64,000 nucleotides of DNA, taken from positions 348,258-412,257 of the forward strand of contig NZ_RJJD01000015.1 of NCBI RefSeq assembly GCF_003721515.1, in the 5' to 3' direction. The stretch comes from Rufibacter latericius (lineage in GTDB: Bacteria; Bacteroidota; Bacteroidia; Cytophagales; Hymenobacteraceae). The position numbers and the translations under genes are program-made. This document shows positions 1 to 8,644 of the stretch, piece by piece; the stretch's first letter is position 1, and each line of letters starts with the position of its first letter. The notes below the pieces were generated by a model. It had not been told where the DNA came from. It ran no database searches and worked only from the letters and a program-made list of their open reading frames with translations.

Positions 1-21
1 TGAGTCTTGAGTTCTGAGTTA
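1..21. repeat. ACTCAGA tract, reverse orientation
   Basis: The bases read as the reverse complement of AACTCAGAACTCAAGACTC, a short-unit tract also found at 110-140, 8609-8640, 44464-44482 and 56503-56534. It lies beside a copy of the dispersed palindrome (44-72). Confidence 0.7.
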
Positions 22-43
22 GGTAGAAACCAGTTGATTTAAG

Positions 44-72
44 CAGGTTTTAGAGGAAACAGGGCAAAAACG
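44..72. repeat. dispersed palindrome, degenerate copy
   Basis: Contains GGTTTTAGAGGAAACAGGGC followed by AAAAAC, resembling the T-rich/A-rich halves of the element found throughout the window. It is flanked on both sides by ACTCAGA tracts. Confidence 0.5.
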
Positions 73-109
73 CCAAGACACACAAGGGTAAGTCAATTTA
101 GGAAAAATG

Positions 110-140
110 ACTCAGGACTCAAGACTCAGAACTCAGGACT
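110..140. repeat. ACTCAGA tract
   Basis: Three successive variants of a unit of about ten bases (ACTCAGGACTCAAGACTCAG, then AACTCAGGACT). It lies just past the stop codon of the EamA gene. Confidence 0.75.
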
Positions 141-150
141 ATCATCAGGA

Positions 151-1017
151 CTATTTCAGCAGAATGATCATCACCGATCCGGCCACCATGATGATGGCGC
201 CGAAGGTTTTCTTGAGGATGTTGGTTTCCTGGAAGAACCGGTAACCCAGGCCAATGCTCACCAGCGTGGAAAGCTGGAACAGAGAAAGCGCATAGCCTAC
301 CGGCATTTGCTCAAAGGCGTAGTTGGTGGTCAGTTGCATCAGCCCGATGCAGAAAACCAGCAGGGCGTACCGCTTCAGTTTGCCCGCTACCCACTCCTGC
401 TTCCATTGCTGCCGATGCGCCGCTGCCCAGAACGTCACGATGCCAGAGAACAGCGCGCCAAACCAGCACCAGCTGATAAAGGAAACCGTGGGCGAGGAGT
501 ACAGAATGGTTTTCTTGATGAACACGGCTTCTATGGCCGCAAAGACCATGGCCCACAACCTGAACTGGATACTGGGTTGCTTCAGAAGTTTCCAGGAGAA
601 TTTTTCATCGGTGGTATCCAGCACAAAATAGCTTCCACCAATGATGAGCATGATTCCCAACGCGCCCCAGATATTCGGGAACTCGCCCAGTAGCACCATG
701 GCCGCCAGCAACCCCACCACCGATTTGTACGCGTTCACCGGCCCCAGCACCGACAGGTCTCCCGTTTGCAAGGCCCGCACCAGAAAACCGTTCCCCAACG
801 CCCCAAACAAGCCCACTAAAAGCGAGTAGCCCCAAAACCCCAGCGGCAGTGCAAGCCAATCTGTATCAAGGGCTGGGAAAACGCAAAGCACGCTCAGCAG
901 GAAATAGGTATTGAAGTTTACCAGCAACGGCAGGCTACCCATAGCAGTAAGCTGCTTCTGGAAAACATTGGCCAACGGGTTGGAAAGGATGCGGAGGAAA
1001 ACAGCAAGAAAAATCAA
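151..1017 (-). CDS. EamA/DMT family transporter
   Basis: A very hydrophobic protein of 288 residues with about ten membrane segments, the size and layout of drug/metabolite transporters made of two EamA repeats. The N-terminal half has the Gly/Asn-rich turn (YSLLVGLFGALGNGFLVRA) and the S-V-L-G-P-V-N-A-Y-K stretch near residues 85-100 typical of the fold. Such proteins export or import small metabolites across the inner membrane; the substrate cannot be told from sequence. The start is a TTG at 1017 because no nearby ATG exists. It seems monocistronic, with repeats on its downstream side. Confidence 0.8.
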   Translation of the reverse strand: MIFLAVFLRILSNPLANVFQKQLTAMGSLPLLVNFNTYFLLSVLCVFPALDTDWLALPLGFWGYSLLVGLFGALGNGFLVRALQTGDLSVLGPVNAYKSVVGLLAAMVLLGEFPNIWGALGIMLIIGGSYFVLDTTDEKFSWKLLKQPSIQFRLWAMVFAAIEAVFIKKTILYSSPTVSFISWCWFGALFSGIVTFWAAAHRQQWKQEWVAGKLKRYALLVFCIGLMQLTTNYAFEQMPVGYALSLFQLSTLVSIGLGYRFFQETNILKKTFGAIIMVAGSVMIILLK

Positions 1018-1192
1018 AGCAGCAGAAAAAGGAAAAACGCCTGTTGGTTTCGAGGCAAATTAGAAAGAATGGGCTTAAAACGCAGGAGCTTCCCTAAAAC
1101 AAACTCGGAAAGGCTACCCTCTACAACCAATTACTTTCTCCCTTTATACGAGCAGATTCCTTCTGCCATCACCTCTTTCTGTTTTCCGCTTC

Positions 1193-1218
1193 TTTTCCTG
1201 AAAACAACCTCTAAACAG
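1193..1218. repeat. dispersed palindrome, partial copy
   Basis: TTTTCCTGAAAACAACCTCT followed by AAACAG carries the core and right half of the recurrent palindrome. It lies just past the 3' end of the small membrane protein gene. Confidence 0.6.
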
Positions 1219-1552
1219 ACTTTTCCCACAGCTGCCGCACCAAGTATCCAGACAAAGCGCTTAGTCCACCCACTACCCCGCCAATGAGCACGGTCACTAT
1301 CAGGAGAATCCAGGGTGAATTCACGGTGAGCATGGTGGCCACTCGCCCGCTGAGAACGCCATCGGTGACCACGTGCCAGAACAGCGCCGCACCCAGCCAT
1401 GTCAACCCGATAGCCAGGAAACCCGACAGAAACGCCTGCCCGCCGTAGCGCGCCTTCCAGAACGCCAACCCGAAACAAACCAGGGCCAGAGTCCACCACG
1501 GCAGAAAGAACTGAACCAATAACCCGAGGAGAAGAATCAGAATGAAGAGCAT
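1211..1552 (-). CDS. small hydrophobic membrane protein
   Basis: A 113-residue protein with about four predicted membrane helices (residues 2-20, 35-60, 75-95) and few charges until the last residues (RQLWEKSV). I do not recognise the family. Its ATG lies one base after the stop codon of the penicillin acylase gene on the same strand, so the two are almost certainly co-transcribed and translationally coupled. It may act with, or help membrane placement of, the acylase, but this is only an inference from position. Confidence 0.75.
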   Translation of the reverse strand: MLFILILLLGLLVQFFLPWWTLALVCFGLAFWKARYGGQAFLSGFLAIGLTWLGAALFWHVVTDGVLSGRVATMLTVNSPWILLIVTVLIGGVVGGLSALSGYLVRQLWEKSV

Positions 1553-1553
1553 G

Positions 1554-3962
1554 TCAGTTTTTCTTTAAAGTCCAGTGAACGGAAGTAGCTGCCGGCTGAT
1601 CATTGGCCGACCGCAGGAATAGTAACCGGTGCAGTTTCCCGTTTTGCCAGTCGTTTAACAAATTGTCGTAGAAACGGCTGGCCGGATTTCCACTTTGCCC
1701 GCCGGGATACACGCCCCAGGCCTGCACCTGAGGCCCTAACTGCACCACCATGCGCCATGACGGTCCGTGGCTACCGTTGAGGGCATTGATGGAGTTGGCG
1801 CTTCCGCCTGCGAATAACTGGTGCCCGAAGCCCGGTAACTGCGCCAAATGCCGGATGTGCGAATCTCTGGCGTTTCCCCACTGCCATTGCGAACCGCCCA
1901 CGCCCAAACTGTCGGTTACCTTTTTGAAAGAGGCGTTGACCAGATCGGCCAGGGTTTCTTTCTGAGGGGTAGTCACGTCATCGTACCATCGGCTTCTAGG
2001 CACTTGCTGGATCATCTGCACCAAACGGTCGCGGGCGGGAGCCTTGAATTCGGCCGGCGGGAAGTCATCGGACCAGATAGCGCGGGCAAGGGTTTGCCAC
2101 CATTCCTCGAAAAGCGAAGGGGCCAGCTTATCGGGCTCAAAGCGGTAGTCCCAGGCAGCCAAGGTCTGGAAAACCTTCTTCTGGGTACCCGAAAGGGAAT
2201 CCTGGTTGATCAGCCGGAGCATGGTGGGCAGCACGTTCTGGGGCACAAAACTGTAGGTATCGGTTTGGAGCAGCCTGAAACTGTCTGGCGCGGCCTGGGT
2301 CATGGAAGCTAGGCGCTGGTTGATGCGGGCTCCTCGCTCATATCCGGCAAAGTTAGAACCCAGGTAATACGGGTAATCTTTGGGGCTCACCGGCGTCTGG
2401 TTAGCAGAGCTCACAAACCCACGGTTGGGATTGAGCACCTGCGGCACCTGGTCCATGGGTATCCAGCCCTGCCAGTCATGTGCGGGGTTGGAACCATCCA
2501 GCAGGAACTTGCCTTGCCCTTGCCACTTCAAGGGGTACAATCCGTTGGAGACCACCCCAATGTTCTGGGTGTCGGCGTACAGGAAGTTGAAGGCCGGGGC
2601 GGCCCAGGTGGTGAGCGCCTGCCTGAACTCAGGAAAAGTTTTGGCCCGATTGATCAGGATAAGGGTTTTCAGCTCATTCTGGGTGTCATGTGCCGTCCAG
2701 CGGAGTGCGTGCCCCACGGGGGTGTTGCCACTTCTGAAGGCCTTTTCATTGGGCAGGTAGGCCACCGGCCCGTGGTGCGTGTACAGCACGGTATCTAAGA
2801 TGGTCTGCCCACCTTTGATGTGGATTTCCTCTACCACACGGCGCACCGGTTTCCATTGGTTATCATGCCAATACTGTTGCCGTTTCCCGTCCTTGAATTT
2901 GATCTCGAACCAGTCCAGCACATCGGCTCCCACGTTCGTAATGCCCCAGGAAATCTGCTCATTAAACCCGATGCCCACGCCCGGTGCCCCCGGAATCACC
3001 ACTCCGTAGGTATTGATACCCGGCGCATGCAACTGCACGGCGTGCCAGATAGAAGGCAATGTCAGGTTCAGGTGCGGGTCTGAGGCCAGCAATGGATAAC
3101 CACTGGCTGTGCGGGCACCCGCCACCGCCCAGTTGTTGCTGCCCAGGTTCTCGGGTTTTTGGCGCTCCAGCGTATGAAAAGCAACCTTGGGCATGAACTC
3201 GGTGGGTGCAGGCGGAATGGGAAGTGGTTTAAACCTCTGCCGGGTGCCCACCGGCACAATGGGCTCCTCATGGAAAGGATAATCGGGGAACAGGTCTTGT
3301 ATGATGTCTGAGCCGTATTTGCGCAGGTTGTTTGTCATGCGCAGATCATCTGAGAAGCCGGTCATGTCATAGGCCAGCATCTTCAAAAGCAACGCAATCT
3401 TCAATGGAGCCCATTCCTCGGGGGCATAGTGCAGGAGCTTGTACTCAAACGGATACTCATGCGGCGCCAGTTGCCCGATATAGGCATTCACCCCGGCACA
3501 ATAGGCTTCTATCACTGCCCGACTCTGCGGGTCTGCCATCATCCGCGCCAAAGATTTCCTTGCCGAGGTCATCATGCCCATCCGGCGCTGGTAACGGTCC
3601 ATCTCAAGGGTTCGGTCGCCAATGATCTCAGACAACCGGCCGGCCGCCGCGTGCGTCATAAACTCCATCTGCCACAGCCGGTCTTTGGCCGTGAGATAGC
3701 CCTGGGCGTAGTACAGGTCATGGTCGTTCTGCGCGAAAATGTGCGGTATCCGCAGAGAATCGAACCTGATCTGCACCGGGGCTTTCAATCCGTCCAGCGT
3801 CAGTTCCTCAGAGGCGAAATCGTCATCAGAACCGCTGCGCCAGAAGCCTTCATAGGGGCTCAGAAACGGCCCCAGCGCCGGAACCACGCCATAGGTACGG
3901 TTTAAGCCATAGATGACTAAAACGGTTAATAAAACGGCAAGAATGGCTTTTATCCATTTCAT
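1554..3962 (-). CDS. penicillin acylase family Ntn-hydrolase
   Basis: An 802-residue protein with an N-terminal membrane/signal segment (residues 4-20) and the penicillin amidase fold: an alpha-chain region to about 270, then the maturation point LGSNNWAVAG with the likely nucleophile Ser275 after Gly274. The beta chain shows the family blocks SGYPLLASDPHL and GAPGVGIGFNEQISWG. The family is made as an inactive precursor, exported, and self-cleaved before Ser to give a two-chain amidase of N-acyl substrates such as acyl-homoserine lactones or beta-lactam side chains. Here the true substrate is unknown. It heads a two-gene unit with the small membrane protein. Confidence 0.9.
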   Translation of the reverse strand: MKWIKAILAVLLTVLVIYGLNRTYGVVPALGPFLSPYEGFWRSGSDDDFASEELTLDGLKAPVQIRFDSLRIPHIFAQNDHDLYYAQGYLTAKDRLWQMEFMTHAAAGRLSEIIGDRTLEMDRYQRRMGMMTSARKSLARMMADPQSRAVIEAYCAGVNAYIGQLAPHEYPFEYKLLHYAPEEWAPLKIALLLKMLAYDMTGFSDDLRMTNNLRKYGSDIIQDLFPDYPFHEEPIVPVGTRQRFKPLPIPPAPTEFMPKVAFHTLERQKPENLGSNNWAVAGARTASGYPLLASDPHLNLTLPSIWHAVQLHAPGINTYGVVIPGAPGVGIGFNEQISWGITNVGADVLDWFEIKFKDGKRQQYWHDNQWKPVRRVVEEIHIKGGQTILDTVLYTHHGPVAYLPNEKAFRSGNTPVGHALRWTAHDTQNELKTLILINRAKTFPEFRQALTTWAAPAFNFLYADTQNIGVVSNGLYPLKWQGQGKFLLDGSNPAHDWQGWIPMDQVPQVLNPNRGFVSSANQTPVSPKDYPYYLGSNFAGYERGARINQRLASMTQAAPDSFRLLQTDTYSFVPQNVLPTMLRLINQDSLSGTQKKVFQTLAAWDYRFEPDKLAPSLFEEWWQTLARAIWSDDFPPAEFKAPARDRLVQMIQQVPRSRWYDDVTTPQKETLADLVNASFKKVTDSLGVGGSQWQWGNARDSHIRHLAQLPGFGHQLFAGGSANSINALNGSHGPSWRMVVQLGPQVQAWGVYPGGQSGNPASRFYDNLLNDWQNGKLHRLLFLRSANDQPAATSVHWTLKKN

Positions 3963-4042
3963 AGTGGCAGACGGCAGCGGTGGATTCTGCCGGTAAGATA
4001 GGTTCTTCTCAAGGCAATGGCAAGCCGAGAAGGGTCATTCTA

Positions 4043-4076
4043 TTTTAAGGCTGTTTTCTGGAAAAGAGGGTCAAAA
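4043..4076. repeat. dispersed palindrome
   Basis: Both halves are visible: TTTTAAGGCTGTTTTCTGG followed by AAAAGAGGGTCAAAA. Placed upstream of the penicillin acylase start. Confidence 0.65.
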
Positions 4077-4102
4077 TGGAATGATTAGAGCCTTGTTGGG
4101 CC

Positions 4103-4284
4103 AATCCCTGGTGGTTGCCCTTTCCAGTAACCACGCTGAAAACGGCTTCGTCATCCCCACTTCCTTCAAAGGGGTGCAATCAGGTATTGTAATGCATCAA
4201 GAAGCCTACTGCCGTCTGCCGTTGTTGGTGTTATCACCAACAACCTGTATTGCGGGGCAAACGCAACGGCAACCACCAGGGATT
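4103..4284. repeat. inverted-repeat module with hairpin
   Basis: AATCCCTGGTGGTTGCC (4103-4119) is repeated perfectly inverted at 4268-4284. Inside lies GTTGTTGGTG-TTAT-CACCAACAAC (4221-4244). A related hairpin with one mismatch occurs at 26023-26046, so this is a second dispersed family. Confidence 0.7.
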
Positions 4285-4317
4285 GCCCCTACCAGTATGC
4301 ATTACACCAATAAGCAC

Positions 4318-4345
4318 AAAAAAGCCGGAGTTTTCCCCGGCCTTC
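4318..4345 (-). terminator. probable terminator of the Spy-like gene
   Basis: On the minus strand an AAGGCCGG/CCGGCTTT stem of about eight pairs (one G-U) is followed by a run of T. It lies 24 bases past the stop codon. Confidence 0.55.
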
Positions 4346-4368
4346 GTGCTTTCAAAAAATGAAATTTA

Positions 4369-4806
4369 CTAAATGTCTCCTGGGCTTTTGACGCGGCGCG
4401 GACCACCTTGGCCACCACCGCCACCTTGGCCTCTTTCCAGCTGCTCAGCTACTATCTTGGCAAATTTCTCCTGCTGTGCCGGGGTTAGAAGCGCATTGAT
4501 TTCTAAAGCACGCTTTTGGGCTTCGGCTTGCATGGCGGCACGGTCTGGACGACCACCGGCGGCCCGCATTTTCTCCATGTCCTGCGCAGATTGTAAAACG
4601 ATGGCTTTGATTTTGATGCTCTGCTCAGGCGTGAGCTCCAGTTGCTTCTCGTAGCGCTGCAGTTGCATCATGGCTCGCTCCTCTGGCGAAAGCCGGGCGC
4701 GTCCGTGGCCTTGGGCACCTTGGGTTTGCTGGGCGAAGGCTGAAGTGCCTGCCAACAGGGCTACAAACAGGAAAGCTAGTTTAATTAATTTTTGCAGGGT
4801 TTTCAT
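4369..4806 (-). CDS. Spy/LTXXQ-like periplasmic protein
   Basis: A 145-residue secreted protein: signal peptide of about 25 residues ending SAFAQ, then a helical body with two copies of the Spy-type motif (LTPEQ at 58-62 and LTPAQ at 107-111), and a Gly-rich tail (residues 126-137). The mature region is rich in Gln, Glu, Lys, Arg and Met, as in the CpxP/Spy group of periplasmic chaperones and metal-stress proteins. The fit is by motif and layout, not full similarity. It is divergent from the M16 pair, with a dispersed palindrome between. Confidence 0.7.
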   Translation of the reverse strand: MKTLQKLIKLAFLFVALLAGTSAFAQQTQGAQGHGRARLSPEERAMMQLQRYEKQLELTPEQSIKIKAIVLQSAQDMEKMRAAGGRPDRAAMQAEAQKRALEINALLTPAQQEKFAKIVAEQLERGQGGGGGQGGPRRVKSPGDI

Positions 4807-4938
4807 ACTATGGATTTGCTTTATTTGGTTTACAGATTAGAGTAGATATTACGCTGTTGGTTTAATCATACCTAAAAAAGACAAACTATCTGGTAGGCAA
4901 TCAGGCATATGGAACAGTTTGTAAAAAAATTGCCTTAA

Positions 4939-4974
4939 TTTTAAGGACGTTTTCCGGAAACTAAGCCAAAAACG
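4939..4974. repeat. dispersed palindrome
   Basis: TTTTAAGGACGTTTTCCGG followed by AAACTAAGCCAAAAACG. It sits in the divergent region between the Spy-like gene and the M16 operon, so it is not a terminator of either. Confidence 0.65.
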
Positions 4975-5020
4975 CGCCAAACTAACCGAACGACCCTTTT
5001 TTCTTTTTAACGCTTTTTGA

Positions 5021-6346
5021 ATGAAACGTAAACTTTTGAGTATCCTGTTGCTGGGTGCCAGCCTGATGGCGAGCGCACAAAGCAACAAAATTCAGTTCAC
5101 GGAGTACGACCTGCCAAATGGTCTGCACGTGATCCTGCACCAGGACAAAACCACGCCTACTGTGGCCGTGACCATGATGTACCACGTGGGTTCCAAGAAC
5201 GAGAACGCCGACCGTACGGGTTTCGCGCATTTCTTTGAACATTTAATGTTTGAAGGCTCAGAGAACGTAGAGCGCGGCAAGTACATCAACATGATCCAGA
5301 GCGCGGGTGGGGCCGTGAACGCCAACACCTCCTTTGACCGCACGTACTACTACCAGATTCTTCCTTCAAATCAACTGGCCTTGGGCCTCTGGATGGAAGC
5401 CGACCGCCTGCGGGCCGCCAAGATCGATCAACAGGGCATTGAGACGCAGCGCCAGGTAGTAAAAGAAGAAAAAAAGCAGCGGATTGACAACCAGCCATAT
5501 GGCTCCCTGCTGGAAAACACCTTCGCCACGGCGTACTCGGTGCATCCGTACCGTTGGGTTCCTATTGGGTCTGCGCAGTACATAGACCGGGCTTCTATGC
5601 GGGAGTTCCAGCAGTTCTACAAGACCTTCTACGTGCCCAATAACGCCACATTGACCATTGCCGGTGACCTGAACATAGACCAGACCAAACAGTGGGTGGA
5701 GCAGTATTTCGGCAGCATTCCGAAGGGAACGGGCACTATTCCGCGTCCTACGGTGGTGGAGCCCCCGCAGGTAGAAGAAGGCCGCAAAGTAGTGTTTGAC
5801 AACATCCAGTTGCCGGCAGTAGTACAAGCCTACCACATTCCGGCCCAGGGATCAGAGGATTCTTATGCCATCAACATGCTTACCACCTTGCTTTCTGGGG
5901 GCCCGAGTTCTCGCCTGAACAAAGCCTTGGTAGACAAGCAACAGAAAGCAGTGACGGTGGCTTCTATTCCGTTGTCCATGGAAGACCCGGGGCTGTTCAT
6001 CAACCTGGGCATCGCGAACCAGGGGGTAGATGTCCATGACCTGGAGCGTGCCATGGATGCCGAGATTGAGCGCGTGAAAAACGAGGCCATCTCTGACCAG
6101 GAATTCCAGAAACTGCGCAACCAGATGGAGACCGACTACATCAACGGCATTTCCACGCTGGAAGGACGTACCGAGAAACTGGCTTCTTACCACGCGCTGT
6201 ACGGCAACACCAACCTCATCAACACGGAACTGGACAAGATTCTGGCCGTGACCAAAGATGACCTCACACGGGTAGCCAAGAAATACTTCACCAAAGAGAA
6301 CCGCGCCGTGCTGCACTACCTGCCTAAGGCATCGCAAGCCAGATAA
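5021..6346 (+). CDS. M16 zinc metallopeptidase, catalytic subunit
   Basis: A 441-residue protein with a signal peptide (about residues 1-20, ending SAQ), so probably periplasmic. It carries the inverted zinc motif HFFEH (His70, Glu73, His74), which defines active M16 peptidases, and the downstream glutamate-rich helix (VVKEEKKQRID). The C-terminal half is the second M16 lobe (LLSGGPSSRLNKALVDKQ). M16 enzymes form a clamshell that degrades peptides inside a chamber. The next gene is a longer M16 protein lacking the zinc motif, so the two probably form a heterodimer, as in other bacterial M16 pairs. Confidence 0.93.
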   Translation: MKRKLLSILLLGASLMASAQSNKIQFTEYDLPNGLHVILHQDKTTPTVAVTMMYHVGSKNENADRTGFAHFFEHLMFEGSENVERGKYINMIQSAGGAVNANTSFDRTYYYQILPSNQLALGLWMEADRLRAAKIDQQGIETQRQVVKEEKKQRIDNQPYGSLLENTFATAYSVHPYRWVPIGSAQYIDRASMREFQQFYKTFYVPNNATLTIAGDLNIDQTKQWVEQYFGSIPKGTGTIPRPTVVEPPQVEEGRKVVFDNIQLPAVVQAYHIPAQGSEDSYAINMLTTLLSGGPSSRLNKALVDKQQKAVTVASIPLSMEDPGLFINLGIANQGVDVHDLERAMDAEIERVKNEAISDQEFQKLRNQMETDYINGISTLEGRTEKLASYHALYGNTNLINTELDKILAVTKDDLTRVAKKYFTKENRAVLHYLPKASQAR

Positions 6347-6379
6347 GCGTTGGGTCTTTCTTCTTATTCAAGCATTTCC

Positions 6380-8452
6380 ATGAAAAAATATATCTCCATT
6401 TTCTTTTTGGCGCTGGCGGTCTCTTTTGGCAGCACAGCCCAAACCACCAAGCAAACGCCACCACCTGCGGGTCCGGCCCCTACCATTGAGTTAGGTAAAT
6501 ACGAGTTCTTCACGCTGTCCAACGGTCTGAAAGTGTACGTGGTGGAAAACCACAACCTGCCCACCGTAGCCATGAGTTTGGTGCTGGACCGCGCCCCGTT
6601 GCTGGAAGGCGAAAAAGCCGGTTTAACCGGAGCCGCCGGTTACCTTATGCGCACCGGTACCACCACCCGTACCAAAGACCAGCTAGACGAGCAGATTGAC
6701 TTCATAGGCGCCTCTCTGAACACCTCCTCCACCGGATTCTCGGCCTCTGGCCTGAAGAAACATTTTCCCAAACTGCTGGAACTGACTGCCGATATAGCCT
6801 TGCGCCCGCAGTTCAGACAGGAAGAGCTGGACAAGTTCAAAAAGCAGATGGCCTCTAACCTGGCTTCCTCCAAAGACGACCCGGCTACCATTGAGAGCAA
6901 CGTACAGCAGTCACTTCTGTATGGCAAAAACCATCCGTATGGCGAGGTCATCACCGAGAAATCGGTGGAAAATATCTCCCTGGCCGATGTCCAGAACTAT
7001 TACACCACGTACTTCAGACCTAACATCGGGTACCTGGCCATTGTGGGCGACATCACACCCAGTGAGGCCAAAAAACTGGTGAAACAGTACTTCGGGAAAT
7101 GGAAGAAAGCCGATGTAAAACAGAACACTTACCCGGCACCGGCTGCGCTGATGGCAAACCAGGTTGCTATTGTAGACCGTTCCAACTCGGTGCAGTCCAA
7201 CATCTCGGTGACGTACGCGGTTGACCTGAAGCCCGGCAGCCCTGATGCGATTGCGGCCAGCCTCATGAACAACATCCTGGGAGGATCCTTCGCCCGCCTA
7301 GATGCCAACCTGCGCGAGAAACACGCCTACACCTACGGTTCTAATTCTTCTTTATCTTCTGATCGTCTTTCGGGCCGATTCAGCGCCTTCGCCAGCGTGC
7401 GCAACACCGTTACCGACAGCGCTTTCACCCAGATCATGTTTGAGATGGACCGCCTGCGCAAAGAACCTGTGTCTGCCGAGGAGTTGCAGAAAGTAAAGAA
7501 CATGATCATCGGGTCGTTTGCCCGCTCCCTGGAGAATCCGTTGACGGTGGCCATGTTCGCCATCAACACGGCCCGCTACAACCTACCCAAAGACTATTAC
7601 GCCAACTACCTCAGGAACGTAGCCGCCGTTACGCCCGCCGACATTCAGCGTGTGGCCCAGCAGTACCTGCAACCCGAGAAAGCCTACCTGGTAGCCGTTG
7701 GAAACGCCCGCGAGATCGCCGACAAACTGAAGCGCTTCAACGGAAACCAACCCATCGCCTATTACACCGCCTTCGGGGAGAAAACAGATGCACCTTTGAT
7801 GTCCTTGCCATCGGGGGTGAACGTGCAGACCGTTTTGGCAGCCTACATCAACGCCATCGGCGGAAAGGCCAACGTGGAGAAAGTGAAAGACCTCACCATT
7901 CGACGCACCATGAACGTGCCCGGTGCCCAGCTGAACGTATTGTTGCAGCAGAAAGGGGCTGATAAATCTTTGATGGTGGTTAAATACGGCGAGAACGAGA
8001 TCAACCGGGTAGCTATCAACGGCACGAAAGGCGCTATCACTACCCAGGGCCAGGTGAAACAGATGGCTCCGGCCGAGCTTCAGGACCAGAAACTGGACAT
8101 CTGGACGAGCTTCCTGAACTATGACCAACTAGGCATTAAACTCGCCCTGAACCAGATGGAGAAAGTAGAAGGCCGCGAAGCTTACAAACTGGAACTTACC
8201 TTGCCAAGTGGCAAGAAATCGTACCACTACTATGATAAGGAAACCGGCCTGAAAGTACGCGAAGTTGCCACGGAGCAAACCTCCGTGGGCACCGCCAACC
8301 AGACCATCGACCTGAAAGATTACCGCGAGGTGAACGGCATCAAGTTCCCGCATAAGATTGACCTGCACATCGGTAGCCAGGTGATCTCCTCTACCGTGAA
8401 CAGCGTGGAAATCAACAAGAACCTGAAAGACGAGGTTTTCCAGGTGAAATAG
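6380..8452 (+). CDS. M16 non-catalytic partner with C-terminal extension
   Basis: With the ATG at 6380 the protein has 690 residues and a clean signal peptide (MKKYISIFFLALAVSFGSTA); a TTG at 6350 would put ten residues in front of it and is less likely. Residues about 40-460 are an M16 fold, but where active members have HxxEH this protein reads GAAGYLMRTG, so it cannot bind zinc in the usual way. Residues about 470-690 are an extra beta-rich domain (VLAAYINAIGGKANVEKVKD, YHYYDKETGLKVREV) similar in style to lipoprotein-carrier-like folds. It probably pairs with the upstream peptidase; the gap from its stop is 33 bases. Confidence 0.9.
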   Translation: MKKYISIFFLALAVSFGSTAQTTKQTPPPAGPAPTIELGKYEFFTLSNGLKVYVVENHNLPTVAMSLVLDRAPLLEGEKAGLTGAAGYLMRTGTTTRTKDQLDEQIDFIGASLNTSSTGFSASGLKKHFPKLLELTADIALRPQFRQEELDKFKKQMASNLASSKDDPATIESNVQQSLLYGKNHPYGEVITEKSVENISLADVQNYYTTYFRPNIGYLAIVGDITPSEAKKLVKQYFGKWKKADVKQNTYPAPAALMANQVAIVDRSNSVQSNISVTYAVDLKPGSPDAIAASLMNNILGGSFARLDANLREKHAYTYGSNSSLSSDRLSGRFSAFASVRNTVTDSAFTQIMFEMDRLRKEPVSAEELQKVKNMIIGSFARSLENPLTVAMFAINTARYNLPKDYYANYLRNVAAVTPADIQRVAQQYLQPEKAYLVAVGNAREIADKLKRFNGNQPIAYYTAFGEKTDAPLMSLPSGVNVQTVLAAYINAIGGKANVEKVKDLTIRRTMNVPGAQLNVLLQQKGADKSLMVVKYGENEINRVAINGTKGAITTQGQVKQMAPAELQDQKLDIWTSFLNYDQLGIKLALNQMEKVEGREAYKLELTLPSGKKSYHYYDKETGLKVREVATEQTSVGTANQTIDLKDYREVNGIKFPHKIDLHIGSQVISSTVNSVEINKNLKDEVFQVK

Positions 8453-8469
8453 GTTTATCCTCCTCATGC

Positions 8470-8527
8470 ATCGGCCCCGCTTTGTGGCTCTTTTATAGGA
8501 AAGGGCCACAAAGCGGGGCCGATCTTT
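8470..8527 (+). terminator. strong terminator of the M16 operon
   Basis: A 19-bp perfect stem (8470-8488 with 8505-8523) with a 16-base loop, followed by CTTTTAT, starting 17 bases past the stop. Confidence 0.9.
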
Positions 8528-8560
8528 TATAGGCTTTTGTTGACCGGAAGAATGCTGATG

Positions 8561-8599
8561 CTTTTAGCCTTGTTTCCTGAAAACGCACCTGAAACACAG
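8561..8599. repeat. dispersed palindrome
   Basis: CTTTTAGCCTTGTTTCCTG followed by AAAACGCACCTGAAACACAG. It is directly followed by an ACTCAGA tract, the same arrangement as at 56460-56534. Confidence 0.65.
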
Positions 8600-8608
8600 T
8601 TTTCCCCA

Positions 8609-8640
8609 ACTCAGAACTCTGGACTCAAGACTCAGAACTC
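8609..8640. repeat. ACTCAGA tract
   Basis: Units ACTCAGAACTCTGGACTCA and AGACTCAGAACTC in tandem, ending four bases before the DUF58 stop codon. Confidence 0.75.
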
Positions 8641-8644
8641 CTTT

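Larger units (their letters stand above)
3963..4368. other. gene-free spacer holding nested inverted repeats
   Basis: This 406-base gap contains a dispersed palindrome (4043-4076), a 17-bp perfect inverted repeat (4103-4119 with 4268-4284), a 10-bp hairpin (4221-4244) and a 9-bp inverted pair (4189-4197 with 4297-4305). A 93-codon open frame across it follows the repeats and is not believed to be a gene. Confidence 0.7.

Noticed and set aside
1554-3962. Antibiotic resistance gene
   Set aside because: Penicillin acylase family members act on many amides; nothing in the context indicates resistance.
4081-4362. 93-codon open frame on the plus strand
   Set aside because: It runs through nested inverted repeats, has no family features, and its sequence is explained by the repeat structure.
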